Shown one piece after another: positions 17,167 to 26,070 of a stretch of DNA of 64,000 bases (the stretch's first letter is position 1; every line of letters starts with the position of its first letter). The stretch spans positions 248,001 through 312,000 of the forward strand of contig NZ_CP059163.1 in the NCBI RefSeq assembly GCF_013466785.1, written 5' to 3'. The notes beneath the pieces are model-generated. The model had not been told where the DNA came from. It saw only the letters and a list, made by a program, of their open reading frames with translations, and did not search any database. A program made the translations under genes and the position numbers. This DNA comes from Nocardioides marinisabuli. Its GTDB lineage: Bacteria > Actinomycetota > Actinomycetes > Propionibacteriales > Nocardioidaceae.

Positions 17167-17833
17167 GGAGGAGTCCGTGTGCCGTGGCGGCCACGACGGC
17201 CTCCAGCTGCGAGTGGGCGTCGAGCTTGGCGAGCAGCGACTTCACGTAGCCGCGGCAGGTGTTGACCGTGATGTCCAGGTCCCGGGCGATCCAGCGCACG
17301 TCGTGCCCCTGGGCCAGGCGATCCAGGACCGCGCGCTCGCGCGCCGTCAGCCGCGGGACGGGCGCCGCGGAGGCCGTGCCGCCACCGCCCTCGCCGACCA
17401 GGCGGCGCAGCAGGCTGGGGTGCACGACCAGGCCCCCGGGCCGGGCGGTGCGCAGCACCTCCAGGAGCTCGGGCAGCGACCCGTTCTTGGGCAGCAGCGC
17501 GCAGGCTCCGGCGGCTGCCGCTCGCCGCAGGACACCCAGGTCGGCGTACGCGGTGAGGACCACCACGCGCAGGGTGGGCCGCAGCCGCAGCAGCTCCTCG
17601 GTCAGGACCAGCCCGTCCTCACCGCCGAGGTTGACGTCCATCAGCACCACGTCGGGGTGGTGCTGCTCGACGAGCCGACGCGCCCGCGCGGAGTCGGTCG
17701 CCGTACCGACGCACAGCAGGTCGTCCTCGGTCGCCAGCGCCAGGCTGGTCAGGTCGGTGAAGGTCCGGTGGTCGTCGACCACCAGGACGCGCGACCGGGC
17801 CTGGTCCCCCCGTGCCTGTGCTCGTGCCAGCAT
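17147..17833 (-). CDS. LuxR/NarL-family response regulator
   Basis: 228 aa from the ATG at 17833; a GTG two codons upstream is possible, but GGGGGTG is better spaced for the ATG. The receiver domain has VLVVDDHRTF, the phospho-acceptor Asp in VVLMDVNLGG, and the switch Thr and Lys (VLTAY, LLPKNGS). The C-terminal LuxR HTH is LTARERAVLDRLAQGHDVRWIARDLDITVNTCRGYVKSLLAKL. Partner of the downstream kinase. Targets are probably in the copper/secretion block but this is not shown by the sequence. Confidence 0.88.
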   Translation of the reverse strand: MLARAQARGDQARSRVLVVDDHRTFTDLTSLALATEDDLLCVGTATDSARARRLVEQHHPDVVLMDVNLGGEDGLVLTEELLRLRPTLRVVVLTAYADLGVLRRAAAAGACALLPKNGSLPELLEVLRTARPGGLVVHPSLLRRLVGEGGGGTASAAPVPRLTARERAVLDRLAQGHDVRWIARDLDITVNTCRGYVKSLLAKLDAHSQLEAVVAATAHGLLHGPGPG

Positions 17834-17926
17834 CGCCACCCCCGTCGGTCATCCGCCAGGCTGGCAGCGGTGACCACCCCGCTTCATCCCCACTATGCGG
17901 GGTTCGGGGATCGACGCCGCCGATGC

Positions 17927-18859
17927 TCAGAAGGCGTCGACCCAGCGGTGGGCGGCCCGCACGACCTCGCCCTCCCGGGGCGGCAGCTCCAGGCCGGGCA
18001 CCGAGGTCAGGATCTGGCGCAGGAGCCCCACCAGGATCCGCACCTCCTCCGCCCCCGCGGCGTCGTCACGCTCACGGTGCGCACCGGCCTCCCGGGAGGC
18101 ACCGCCGCGCAGGATCGCCAGGTAGAGGTCGGTGGTCTCCCGGCTGGGCTCGGCGCCCAGCTCGTCGACGAGCAGGTCGCGCAGCTGGGAGAAGCGGTGC
18201 AGCGCCTGGGAGCGCCGGCCCGACGCCCACAGCGCGGCCATCATCGTGCGCCACGCGTCCTCCGCGAACTGGTCGGCGCGCACCGCCGTCGTGGCCAGCC
18301 GTACGGCGGCCCCGAAGCGCTCGAGCGCCAGCGCGTGCTCGGCGGCCAGGGACGCGGCCTGCGCGAGCTCGTCGCGGAACTCCTCCCGCTCGCCCAGCGC
18401 CCACGAGGCGAGGCTCTCGCTGGCCAGCAGCTCGCCCTTCACCAGCGACAGCGCCGCCTCGAGCGCGGAGAGCGCCGTGGCGTGGTCGTGGGCGGTGTTC
18501 ACCACGGCCGCGCTGACGAGCGCGCGGAACTGCATCAGGTCCACCTTGACGACGCCCGGGACCACGACGTAGCCGTTGGGGACCGTCATGATCCCGGCCG
18601 CCCCGCCGTCGCCGCAGCTGCGCGCCAGCGACCGGCGCAGCACGCAGACGTAGCTCTCGAGCGTCCCGAGGTAGGACCGGGGCGGCCGCCCCTCCCACAG
18701 CAGGTCCGCCAGCTTCTCCTTGGACACCGGGGTCCCCGCCGACAGCGCGAGGATCTCCACGATCTGCTGCGGCTTGGGTCCGCCGAAGGCGTCGGTCGGC
18801 GGCCTCCCGCACCCGCACCCGCACCGCACCGTCGTCGCGCCGAACAGCCGGATCTCCAT
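17927..18859 (-). CDS. SARP/AfsR-like BTAD-domain transcriptional regulator
   Basis: 310 aa. An N-terminal OmpR-like winged helix (residues about 1-100, LFGATTVRC through YVCVLRRSLA, GYVVV) is followed by a bacterial transcriptional activator domain of TPR-like helices (about 105-250, WALGEREEFRDELA, LVDELGAEPSRETTDLYLAI). An unusual CGCGCGR stretch near residue 13 puts three cysteines in a row, a possible metal or redox site. SARP-type proteins activate nearby clusters. ATG at 18859 follows a weak ribosome site. Confidence 0.82.
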   Translation of the reverse strand: MEIRLFGATTVRCGCGCGRPPTDAFGGPKPQQIVEILALSAGTPVSKEKLADLLWEGRPPRSYLGTLESYVCVLRRSLARSCGDGGAAGIMTVPNGYVVVPGVVKVDLMQFRALVSAAVVNTAHDHATALSALEAALSLVKGELLASESLASWALGEREEFRDELAQAASLAAEHALALERFGAAVRLATTAVRADQFAEDAWRTMMAALWASGRRSQALHRFSQLRDLLVDELGAEPSRETTDLYLAILRGGASREAGAHRERDDAAGAEEVRILVGLLRQILTSVPGLELPPREGEVVRAAHRWVDAF

Positions 18860-18938
18860 CGGTTGCCACCTCCCCAGCCGGGGTGCGATCGCCCCCGGGC
18901 TCCTCCAGTCTCGGCAGGCCGGCCGCGTACCACAGCCC

Positions 18939-18970
18939 CACTTCTGGGGGCGCGCCCTCCCCCAGAAGTG
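18939..18970. promoter_or_regulatory. 12-bp perfect inverted repeat upstream of the SARP-like gene
   Basis: CACTTCTGGGGG (18939-18950) and its exact complement (18959-18970) are separated by 8 nt. It lies 80 bp upstream of the SARP-like start and beyond the terminator of the PKD-protein gene, a position better suited to an operator or promoter hairpin than to termination. The arm also contains the AAGTGAC word seen in the repeat at 4534-4625. Confidence 0.5.
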
Positions 18971-19015
18971 ACTAGTCCCCGGTCCCGGCGTCCCTGGGCC
19001 GACGGGCGCACGCAC

Positions 19016-19042
19016 GAGGGCCGCACCCGGGGTGCGGCCCTC
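19016..19042 (-). terminator. Hairpin terminator after the PKD-like secreted protein gene
   Basis: A 12-bp perfect stem (19016-19027 with 19031-19042) with a 3-nt loop, 17 bp past the stop of the leftward gene. No T-tract follows, as is usual for high-GC actinobacterial terminators. Confidence 0.65.
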
Positions 19043-19059
19043 GCCGTGGGGGGGCGACG

Positions 19060-21252
19060 TCAGCGGGACCGGAAGGCGAACCCGGTGTGCGACCCGCCCA
19101 TGGTGCTGACGGCGCTGACGGTGCTCTCGCCACCCGGGGCCACGGTGCCTGCGCCCCGGAAGTCCCAGTCACCGAGGGTGTCCACCTCGGCGAACCCCAG
19201 GGTCCGGCCGGTCAGGGCGCCCCCCAGCACCACCGCCACGCGGTGCCCGACGGGGAAGGACGAGGTGCCCCTGACCCGCCACTGCCGGCCGCTGCGGAAC
19301 TCGCCCACGGTGATCGTCAGGGTCTCCGCGGCCGGGGAGACCACCACATCGTCGGTGGACTGCTGCCCGCCCTGGCCGGTCACCGTCAGCCGCAGGACGA
19401 CCGGGTCCGCCTGCGTCGCGTACTGCGGGTTCGGGCCCGAGGTGTTCGTGGGCAGGGCCATCAGCGGGAAGGCGAACCGGGGGGTGGCGGTGTCCTCCCC
19501 GCTGAGGCTGATCTCGGGCCCGCTGACCTGGGACCACGCGTACTCGTCCACGAGGGTGCTGGCGCCTCCGTCGAGCGTCACGCTCGCGCCGCGCCGGACC
19601 TCCTGGTCGGGCCCCGCGTCGGCCCGGGGAGCGGCCGGCGGTCCCTCGGGGTCGGTACCCGTGACCTCGACGGTCACGACCGCCGGGGCGCTGGTCCCCG
19701 CAGGCCCGCTGACCACCAGCTCGAAGGCGAGGGGGCCGGCGGCCTGCGGGGCGTTGAAGGTGGCGACGGCCTGGTCGGCCCCCGAGAGCTCCACCCGGTT
19801 GGCGTCGGTGACCGGCACCTCGCCGTCCGCGCCCGCGGCCGGCACCTGCTGCCAGGCGTAGCCGGTGATCGTGCCGGTGGACGACGTCGCGTCGAGCGTG
19901 ACCCGCTGTGCCGGCGCCGCCACCTCGGGGGTCGCCGTGCCGACGGCCACCGGAGCGTCCGCCTCCAACCCGGCCCCCGACACCGTCACGGGGGCGCTCG
20001 CCTCCCCGCCCTTGTCGGAGGTGACGGTGACCGAGGGCGGCGGGGCCGTCGTCTCGATGACGGCCGTCCCCTCCTGCACGGGCTGGTCCAGCACCGTCAG
20101 GGCCGCGGGCGTGGAGTCCTGGTCGCTGGAGGTCGCGGAGACCGTGAGCAGGTCCGCGTCGGCGTCGTAGGTGACCGCGGAGACGGTCACCACGTCGACG
20201 AGCCCGATCTCCTTGCGGGCGACCGGCTGGTCCCCCACGTTGGCGACCGTGACGGACTTCCCGTCGGGCGACTGGTCGATGGCGTACCGGCCGAAGTAGC
20301 GACTGCCGTCGGACTCCATCCGGGTGGCGACGAACCCGAGCCCGCTGTCCTCGACCGCCAGGGACTGCCCGGCGTCCGAGGTCGCGTAGACGTCGACGAA
20401 GCCGGTCCCGTCGGCCCCCACGGTGTACGTGGCGTGGTCGGCCTCGACCCCGGAGTTCACCGCGTGCCGGCCCTGGATCGTGAACAGGTCGGTCCGGGCC
20501 AGCTCCACCCAGGCGCCGGACTCGTCCCGGCGCTCGACCGACACGTAGTTGGTGCCGTAGGGGCTGCCGACCACGGGGTGCTCGACCGCGGGGTCGCCGA
20601 CGTAGCCCTCGGGCGCGGCCGGGGCGACGTCGGGATCCCAGGTCAGGAACGGCCCGATCCGGCTGCCCAGCGCCTGCCCGAAGGCCCCCGGCGTGGTCCC
20701 GATGTCCTCGGTGTAGTTGATCCCCTCGCCCTCCACGTCGAACTCGTCGGCGCCGTAGGGGTGGGTGACCCGGTAGTGGCCGTCGGCGATCGCCCGGTCC
20801 CGGATGCGGACCCGGCCGAAGACCATCTGGTCGCCGTCCACGACCGCCTCGTTGGCCCAGGCTCCCTCGAGGTCGAGGCCGACGCCCATGTCGACCCCGT
20901 CCCCGGTGACCGAGGCCGCCGCCAGCTGGTAGAAGAACTCACCCGGGAAGTTGTCGGGGTAGGACACCGGGGCGTCCGGGTTCGGGACCTCGTCCGGGAG
21001 CGTCGCGCACAGCGGGTCGTCGAGGGTCGTGCACGCCTCCAGACGCACGCCGTTGCTGTCGCGGTACCAGGCAGGGAACCCGTGCTCGGCCGTGGGGCCG
21101 GCCTCGACGAGGCGCCCGGACCTGGTCAGTGGGCTGCCGTCGGGCCCGGTGGGCGTGACCGGGACGGCGAGCGCGCTCGTGCCGAGCGTCAGCACCAGCA
21201 GGCAGGCCAGCGAGCCGGCCACCCAGGTGCGAGATCGTTGCGTGGGGGCCAT
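19060..21252 (-). CDS. Large secreted protein with PKD/REJ-like beta domains
   Basis: 730 aa. A signal peptide covers residues 1-29 (cut after ALA). The central part, about 30-330, is an unrecognised domain with WYRDSNGVRLEACTTLDDPLCA near its start. Two PKD-like repeats follow: VTLDATSSTGTITGYAWQQVPA (about 455) and VTLDGGASTLVDEYAWSQVSGP (about 560), each ending in a fibronectin-like strand. The C-terminus is a further beta domain. It has no LPXTG motif or membrane anchor, so it is probably released. It is divergent from CopD-CtaG. A dedicated signal peptidase and a multicopper oxidase lie nearby, but a functional link is only inferred. Confidence 0.7.
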   Translation of the reverse strand: MAPTQRSRTWVAGSLACLLVLTLGTSALAVPVTPTGPDGSPLTRSGRLVEAGPTAEHGFPAWYRDSNGVRLEACTTLDDPLCATLPDEVPNPDAPVSYPDNFPGEFFYQLAAASVTGDGVDMGVGLDLEGAWANEAVVDGDQMVFGRVRIRDRAIADGHYRVTHPYGADEFDVEGEGINYTEDIGTTPGAFGQALGSRIGPFLTWDPDVAPAAPEGYVGDPAVEHPVVGSPYGTNYVSVERRDESGAWVELARTDLFTIQGRHAVNSGVEADHATYTVGADGTGFVDVYATSDAGQSLAVEDSGLGFVATRMESDGSRYFGRYAIDQSPDGKSVTVANVGDQPVARKEIGLVDVVTVSAVTYDADADLLTVSATSSDQDSTPAALTVLDQPVQEGTAVIETTAPPPSVTVTSDKGGEASAPVTVSGAGLEADAPVAVGTATPEVAAPAQRVTLDATSSTGTITGYAWQQVPAAGADGEVPVTDANRVELSGADQAVATFNAPQAAGPLAFELVVSGPAGTSAPAVVTVEVTGTDPEGPPAAPRADAGPDQEVRRGASVTLDGGASTLVDEYAWSQVSGPEISLSGEDTATPRFAFPLMALPTNTSGPNPQYATQADPVVLRLTVTGQGGQQSTDDVVVSPAAETLTITVGEFRSGRQWRVRGTSSFPVGHRVAVVLGGALTGRTLGFAEVDTLGDWDFRGAGTVAPGGESTVSAVSTMGGSHTGFAFRSR

Positions 21253-21416
21253 GGTGCTCAGCTCCTTCTCCGGCCCAGGCCGGTCTCAGTGGGGGAAGTC
21301 GCCAGCATCGGGGCCGCACCTTGGATTTTGCTTGCGCGGGGTCCCGGCCCGAGGTCCTGCACCGGGTCCGCTGCGGACGCAACCGGATCGCAAGGCCGCC
21401 CGCCCAGCCTGGGCGC

Positions 21417-23269
21417 ATGAGCACCCGTGCCCGGCCCCGCGCCACGTCCACCCACCGCTCGGTGCTGCCCGGCGTGGTCGGCACGAGCGTGGCGGTCGCC
21501 GTCGTGGCGATGGTGCTGGCCGGCGGCGGCCCCGAGGAGGTCCCGCCGGGGTTGTCCGACCCGGGCCCCCTCGTGGGCTGGGGTGTCCGGCTCGCCCGGC
21601 TGGCCAGCGACCTGGCAGCGATCGCGACCGTCGGGTCGCTGCTGCTCACCGTGGCGCTGCTGCCGGGCCGGCCGGTCGGGCGCGCCGTCCGGTCGTCGGC
21701 GGCGTGCTGGTCGCTGGCGGCCGCCGCGACGTGGTTCCTCACGATGAGCGAGGCCAGCGGGGTCGCCCCGCGCGACCTCGACGTCGCCACCGTGTCGCGC
21801 GTGGTCGGCACGCCGCAGGTCTCGGCCGCCGCCTCGGTCGCTCTCCTGGCCGCGGCGCTCGCGGTGGCGGGGGGACGCCTGCGCGGACGATGGGAGGGAC
21901 GAGGACTGCTGGGGGTCGCCCTGGGCGCCGCCCTGGCCATGCCGCTCACGGGTCACGTGGCCGGCGGCGAGCCGGGCTCGCAGGCGGCGACCAGCGCCCT
22001 GCTCGTCCACGTGCTGGCCGCTGTGCTCTGGGTGGGCGGCCTGGCGGCGCTGGTGCTGCACCTGCGCGGCGACCCGGCGGGGTTGTCCGTCGCGGCCCCG
22101 CGCTTCAGCAGGCTGGCCCTGGGGGCCTTTGTCGCCCTCGCCGGCGGCGGGGCGGTCTCGGCGGCCGGGGTGCTCGGACCCCCCGGGCCCGACTGGCTCA
22201 GCGGGTACGCCGCCGTGGTGGCGGCCAAGGTCGGGGTCCTCGGGGTGCTCGGGGCAGCCGGCCACCTGCACCGGCGCCGCACCCTGCCCCGCCTCGGGCG
22301 GGGTGAGCCGGGCGCCTTCGCGGCCCTGGCGTCGGCCGAGCTGGCGTGGATGGGGGCGGCGGCCGGGTTGGCGGTGGCGCTCTCGCGCACACCGCCACCG
22401 TCCGCGCTCGCCCCGAGCGCCGACGACCACGTCGCGTCCTCGACCCCACCCGTGCTCTCGGTCCCCGGCGTGCTGACCCAGGCGCGGCCGGACGTCCTCG
22501 TCGTGACGGTGCTGGCGGCCGCCCTCGTCTGGTACGTCGCAGCGGCCCGGTCGGCCTCGACGCGCACGGGGGCCCGGTGGCCCGCGCGCCGCACCGTCGC
22601 GTTCGTCGCGGGGCTGCTCGTGGTCTTCATGGTGCTGTGCTCCGGGCTCGCCGCCTGGGCACCCGTCCTGCTCAGCGTGCACCTCGGCAGCCTGGTCGTG
22701 CTCCTGGTGGTGGCACCGACCCTGCTGCTGGCCGGTCGTCCGCTGACCCTCGCCCGGGGCCGGGCCCGGGCACCCGCCCCGCTGGTCGGCGCGTCGATCG
22801 CGTGCGCGGCGGTCCTGCTCGTCCAGGTCGGCCCCGTCCTGGAGACCTCGCTGCGGTCGTCGGCAGGACGACTGGTCGCCGCCGCCCTGGCGCTGGCGAT
22901 CGGGCTCGCGCTGTGGCGCCGCTGCTCGACCCGGGGCCCGGTGCAGGGAGGCCGGCCGACGCGGTCGGTGCCGTCGGTCTGGTCGCGCTCGGTCTGGGCG
23001 TGCTGGCCGTCCGGCTCACGGTCGGCGACGGCCTCCTGGCCGCCGACTGGTTCCTGGAGCTGCGGCTGGGCTGGTCGGACCCGCTGCGGGACCAGCGCGT
23101 CGCCGGCCTCGTGGTGGCCGCGGCCGCGGGGTGGCTCCTGCTCGTGGGGGCCGAGGAGGCGCTCCGGGGCGCCCACCGCGACGGCCCTCAGGAGCCGGTG
23201 CCGGACCCCGGCGGCCAGAGCCGCACCAGCACCCGGCCCACCAGGTCCTCCTCCGTGACCGGGCCGTAG
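21417..23269 (+). CDS. CopD-CtaG fusion membrane protein with an apparent frameshift
   Basis: The first frame, from ATG 21417, gives a CopD-like region of about eight helices (LVHVLAAVLWVGGLAALVLH holds the family His/Trp) followed by the start of a CtaG/caa3-assembly domain (VHLGSLVVLLVVAPTLLLAGRP). After LALW at about 22916 the first frame turns into basic, low-complexity sequence. The other frame, from GCG at 22916, continues the family (PLLDP, then WSDPLRDQRVAGLVVAAAAGWLL) to the stop at 23269. One base appears to be missing at about 22916. Real length would be about 617 aa. It probably takes part in copper import and oxidase copper loading. The 3' end overlaps the convergent signal peptidase gene by 82 bp. 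Confidence 0.75.
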
Positions 23270-23760
23270 TCCCGCGAGTCGATCGAGTTCCCGCGGTTGT
23301 CCCCGAGCACCACGACCTCCCCCTCGCCGGCGGTCCACACCCGGGTGTAGTAGCCGTCCAGGGGGTCGGTGACCCAGACCTCCTCCTGCGGCTCGCCGTC
23401 GACGTGCAGCACGCCGTCCAGGATCGCGACGCGCTCGCCGGGCAGCCCCACCACCCGCTTGAGCGTCCGGCCGCCGGCGGGGTCCCGGAACACGACCAGG
23501 TCGCCGCGGGCGAGGTCCTCGACGTCCGGCGCCAGCCGCGACACGAGGATGACGTCGCCGGCCTCGAAGGTGGGCATCATGCTGGCCGACGACACCCGCA
23601 CCGGGACCACGAGGGTCGCGCGGACCACGAGCAGCACGAGCAGGAGCAGGACGAGCAGGAGCAGGAGCCCGGCGGCGACGGCGTGCCGGTGCGCCAGGAC
23701 CGGGGCCCGGCGGTCCGGTCGCCGGGTCGCTCCCGCAGGACGCACCCCGGGCCGCCTCAC
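23188..23760 (-). CDS. lepB: Signal peptidase I (SipW/S26 family)
   Basis: 190 aa. One N-terminal membrane helix (about 25-45). The catalytic serine is in SSASMMPTF, the lysine in RTLKRVVGLPGE, and the box E motif is LGDNRGNSIDSRDYGPV. The family cleaves signal peptides at the outer face of the membrane. The GTG start overlaps the stop of the multicopper oxidase (GTGA), so the two are made together; such coupling suggests a dedicated peptidase. It is shorter than housekeeping LepB and close to actinobacterial and Bacillus types. Confidence 0.88.
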   Translation of the reverse strand: MRRPGVRPAGATRRPDRRAPVLAHRHAVAAGLLLLLVLLLLVLLVVRATLVVPVRVSSASMMPTFEAGDVILVSRLAPDVEDLARGDLVVFRDPAGGRTLKRVVGLPGERVAILDGVLHVDGEPQEEVWVTDPLDGYYTRVWTAGEGEVVVLGDNRGNSIDSRDYGPVTEEDLVGRVLVRLWPPGSGTGS

Positions 23761-25463
23761 ACCGGCGGCGCGCCGTGGACCGGGTGGTTGGGGTGGTCCT
23801 CGCCCAGGTGGACCGTGCCATCGGCGGCCGCGAGCACGAACTGCCCCATCATGTCGTGGTCCTCGTGCGAGGCGTTGTGGCAGTGCACCATGAAGCGCCC
23901 GCCGAGCTCGGCCCCGGCTCCGGCGGGCCCCGTGGAGCGCCCGTCGGGGTAGTGCGAGGGCGCCACGGAGTACTGCACCAGCACCTCGACGATCTCCCCC
24001 TCGCCCACGTAGACCACGTCCTTGGGCCCCTTCTCCCAGGGCTGGACCCGATCGGAGCCGCCGTCGCGGTCGATGATGCGGAAGTCGACGAGGTGGATGT
24101 GGATCGGGTGGAACCACCCCCCGGACTTGTTCTCCAGCCGCCAGATCTCCACGTCCCCGGGACGAGGGGGGTCCCCGCGCTCGTCGAGGAAGAGGTTCCA
24201 GCTCTCGGCCTGCACGTCCTCCCAGCTCGTCTCGTTGAGCAGGAAGACGTTGGTGTCGTCGTCGCGCTCGAGGTCGATGTCACGGGTCCGGCGCGCCGCC
24301 TCGACCGGCACCGACATGATCGGGTGCAGCTCCTCGGGCGGAGGCGTGACGACCTGGTTCCAGCGGGTGTCCGTGGGCTCGGAGGTCACGCGCAGCTGCA
24401 TCACCTTGTCGGTGTGCTTGAAGTCCCGGTTGTTCTTGTTGCTGGAGTTGAGCAGCTCCACGACGTCACCGACCCGGCAGGAGCCGAGGTCCACCATCAT
24501 CTCGTAGCGCTCGGCGCTGGCGTGGCGCCAGCTGGTGACCTGCTGCGGGACCGTGAGCCCTCCGTCGGTCGCGACCACCCAGGTGGGCAGCGTGCGCCTC
24601 GTGCGCTTGTTGACGAACCTCAGCGTCATCGACCGGGAGATCGTGCCCATCAGGATCCGGAAGCGGTAGAAGCGGCGCTCCACCTCGTGGTAGGGCCACG
24701 GGACCCCGTTGACCATGATCACGTCGCCGTAGAGACCCGAGTGGTCGCGGTCCATGTGCGTCAGCGACCCGTCCTTGGCGAAGATCGCGTCGTGGACCGT
24801 GAGCGGCACGTCGTAGCGCTCCTGCGGCAGGTTCGCCTTCTCCCAGTCGTTCTGGATGTGGTACTGGGCCACCAGCCCGCTGTAGATGTTCTGCGCCGTC
24901 TTGTGCACGGCGTGGTCGTGGTACCAGATCGTGCGGGGGCCCTGGTGGTTCGGGTACCAGTAGTCCTTGTAGTGCCCGGGCTGGGTGACGTCGTCGGCGT
25001 AGCCGTCGTACTGCGGCAGGGTCGCGGAGCCGTGCAGGTGCACCGAGGTGCCCATCGCGTGGCCGAAGTCGGGGTGCACCGGGGGCAGGTCGTTGTGCAC
25101 CCGCAGCCGCACCCGGGTGTGCTGGTCGACCTTGATGAGGGAACCGGTGAAGGTCGGGGTGGCCCCCACCGGGGCGTACCCCATGAGCCTGGTCGCTCCA
25201 GCGCCGTCGTCGAGGAGCTGGCCGGTGTAGGCCTGCTCACTGATCTCGTAGAGCAGGTAGTCGCCCGCCTCGTCGCTCGCGGGCACGGGGACCAGCGGGG
25301 TCTGCATCGGCAGCCGTCGCGCGAACCTGGCTGGCTTGCGCGAGGTGCTGATCCAGTCCTTGGTGCTCACACCCTCACCGAAGGGGACCGCGGTCCCCAC
25401 TGCTGCCACGCCCAGCCCCAGCCCCCCGTAGGCGAGGACCTGGCGTCTCGTCAACGCCGTCAT
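23757..25463 (-). CDS. Secreted multicopper oxidase (CotA/bilirubin-oxidase-like)
   Basis: 568 aa. An N-terminal Tat-like signal TRRQVLAYGGLGLG is present. All four copper-ligand blocks are seen: HLHGSA, WYHDHAVHKTAQN, HPIHIHLVDF, and HCHNASHEDHDMMGQF (T1 Cys with an axial Met). Such enzymes oxidise phenols, bilirubin, Mn(II) or Cu(I) while reducing O2 to water. Genomic context with CopC and CopD-CtaG favours copper detoxification or extracellular oxidation. It is exported folded if the Tat signal is used. It is first in a two-gene unit with the signal peptidase. Confidence 0.92.
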   Translation of the reverse strand: MTALTRRQVLAYGGLGLGVAAVGTAVPFGEGVSTKDWISTSRKPARFARRLPMQTPLVPVPASDEAGDYLLYEISEQAYTGQLLDDGAGATRLMGYAPVGATPTFTGSLIKVDQHTRVRLRVHNDLPPVHPDFGHAMGTSVHLHGSATLPQYDGYADDVTQPGHYKDYWYPNHQGPRTIWYHDHAVHKTAQNIYSGLVAQYHIQNDWEKANLPQERYDVPLTVHDAIFAKDGSLTHMDRDHSGLYGDVIMVNGVPWPYHEVERRFYRFRILMGTISRSMTLRFVNKRTRRTLPTWVVATDGGLTVPQQVTSWRHASAERYEMMVDLGSCRVGDVVELLNSSNKNNRDFKHTDKVMQLRVTSEPTDTRWNQVVTPPPEELHPIMSVPVEAARRTRDIDLERDDDTNVFLLNETSWEDVQAESWNLFLDERGDPPRPGDVEIWRLENKSGGWFHPIHIHLVDFRIIDRDGGSDRVQPWEKGPKDVVYVGEGEIVEVLVQYSVAPSHYPDGRSTGPAGAGAELGGRFMVHCHNASHEDHDMMGQFVLAAADGTVHLGEDHPNHPVHGAPPV

Positions 25464-25680
25464 CGCTGATCCCTTCCTCGGGCACCGCGTCCCCGGTGCT
25501 CCGCGCACGAGACTGCTCCCCCGGCCTTGGGCATTCCTTGGGGTCGAGGAGCGGCGTCGAGCACCCGCCCAGGCCCGGAGGACCGGCCCTCGAGGCGTTG
25601 ACTGGTTGTTGACGCAGCGGTCGCACCCTGCCCCCCTTCGAGGCCGGCACGCGGCCTCACCGGGAGCTGAGGAGCCCCCC

Positions 25681-26070
25681 ATGACGCGAACGAGACGCGG
25701 CCTCGTGGCCGCAGTGACCAGCCTGGCTCTGACCGGGGCGGCCGCGGGCGCGGCGGTGGCCGGCGACGACGACGTGCTGCGACGAGGCTCGTGCACCGGC
25801 AGCACGGACTGGAAGATGAAGGCGGGGCCGGACGACGGCCGGATCGAGGTCGAGGCCGAGATCGACAGCAACCGCGTGGGACAGACCTGGCGGTGGGTGC
25901 TGCGCCACGACGGCGCCGTCGTCGCCCGCGGCAAGAGCAGGACCAAGGGGCCCAGCGGCTCCTTCGAGGTGGAACGCCGCACCGCCGACCACAAGGGCAC
26001 GGACTCGTTCCGGTTCAAGGCGAAGCACCAGGGCTCCGGCGAGCGCTGCGTGGGCCGCGTGCGGCTCTAG
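25681..26070 (+). CDS. Small secreted protein, unknown function
   Basis: 129 aa. A signal peptide (residues about 1-27, AVAG) precedes a charged, mostly beta mature region of about 100 aa with two cysteines (SCTGSTDWKMKAG and ERCVGRV), which likely form a disulfide. The pattern of alternating charged strands (VEAEIDSNRVGQTWRWVLRHDG) recurs in uncharacterised actinobacterial secreted proteins. TTGAC occurs twice 11 bp apart upstream (25598 and 25609). The stop shares CTAG with the convergent permease gene. Confidence 0.6.
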   Translation: MTRTRRGLVAAVTSLALTGAAAGAAVAGDDDVLRRGSCTGSTDWKMKAGPDDGRIEVEAEIDSNRVGQTWRWVLRHDGAVVARGKSRTKGPSGSFEVERRTADHKGTDSFRFKAKHQGSGERCVGRVRL

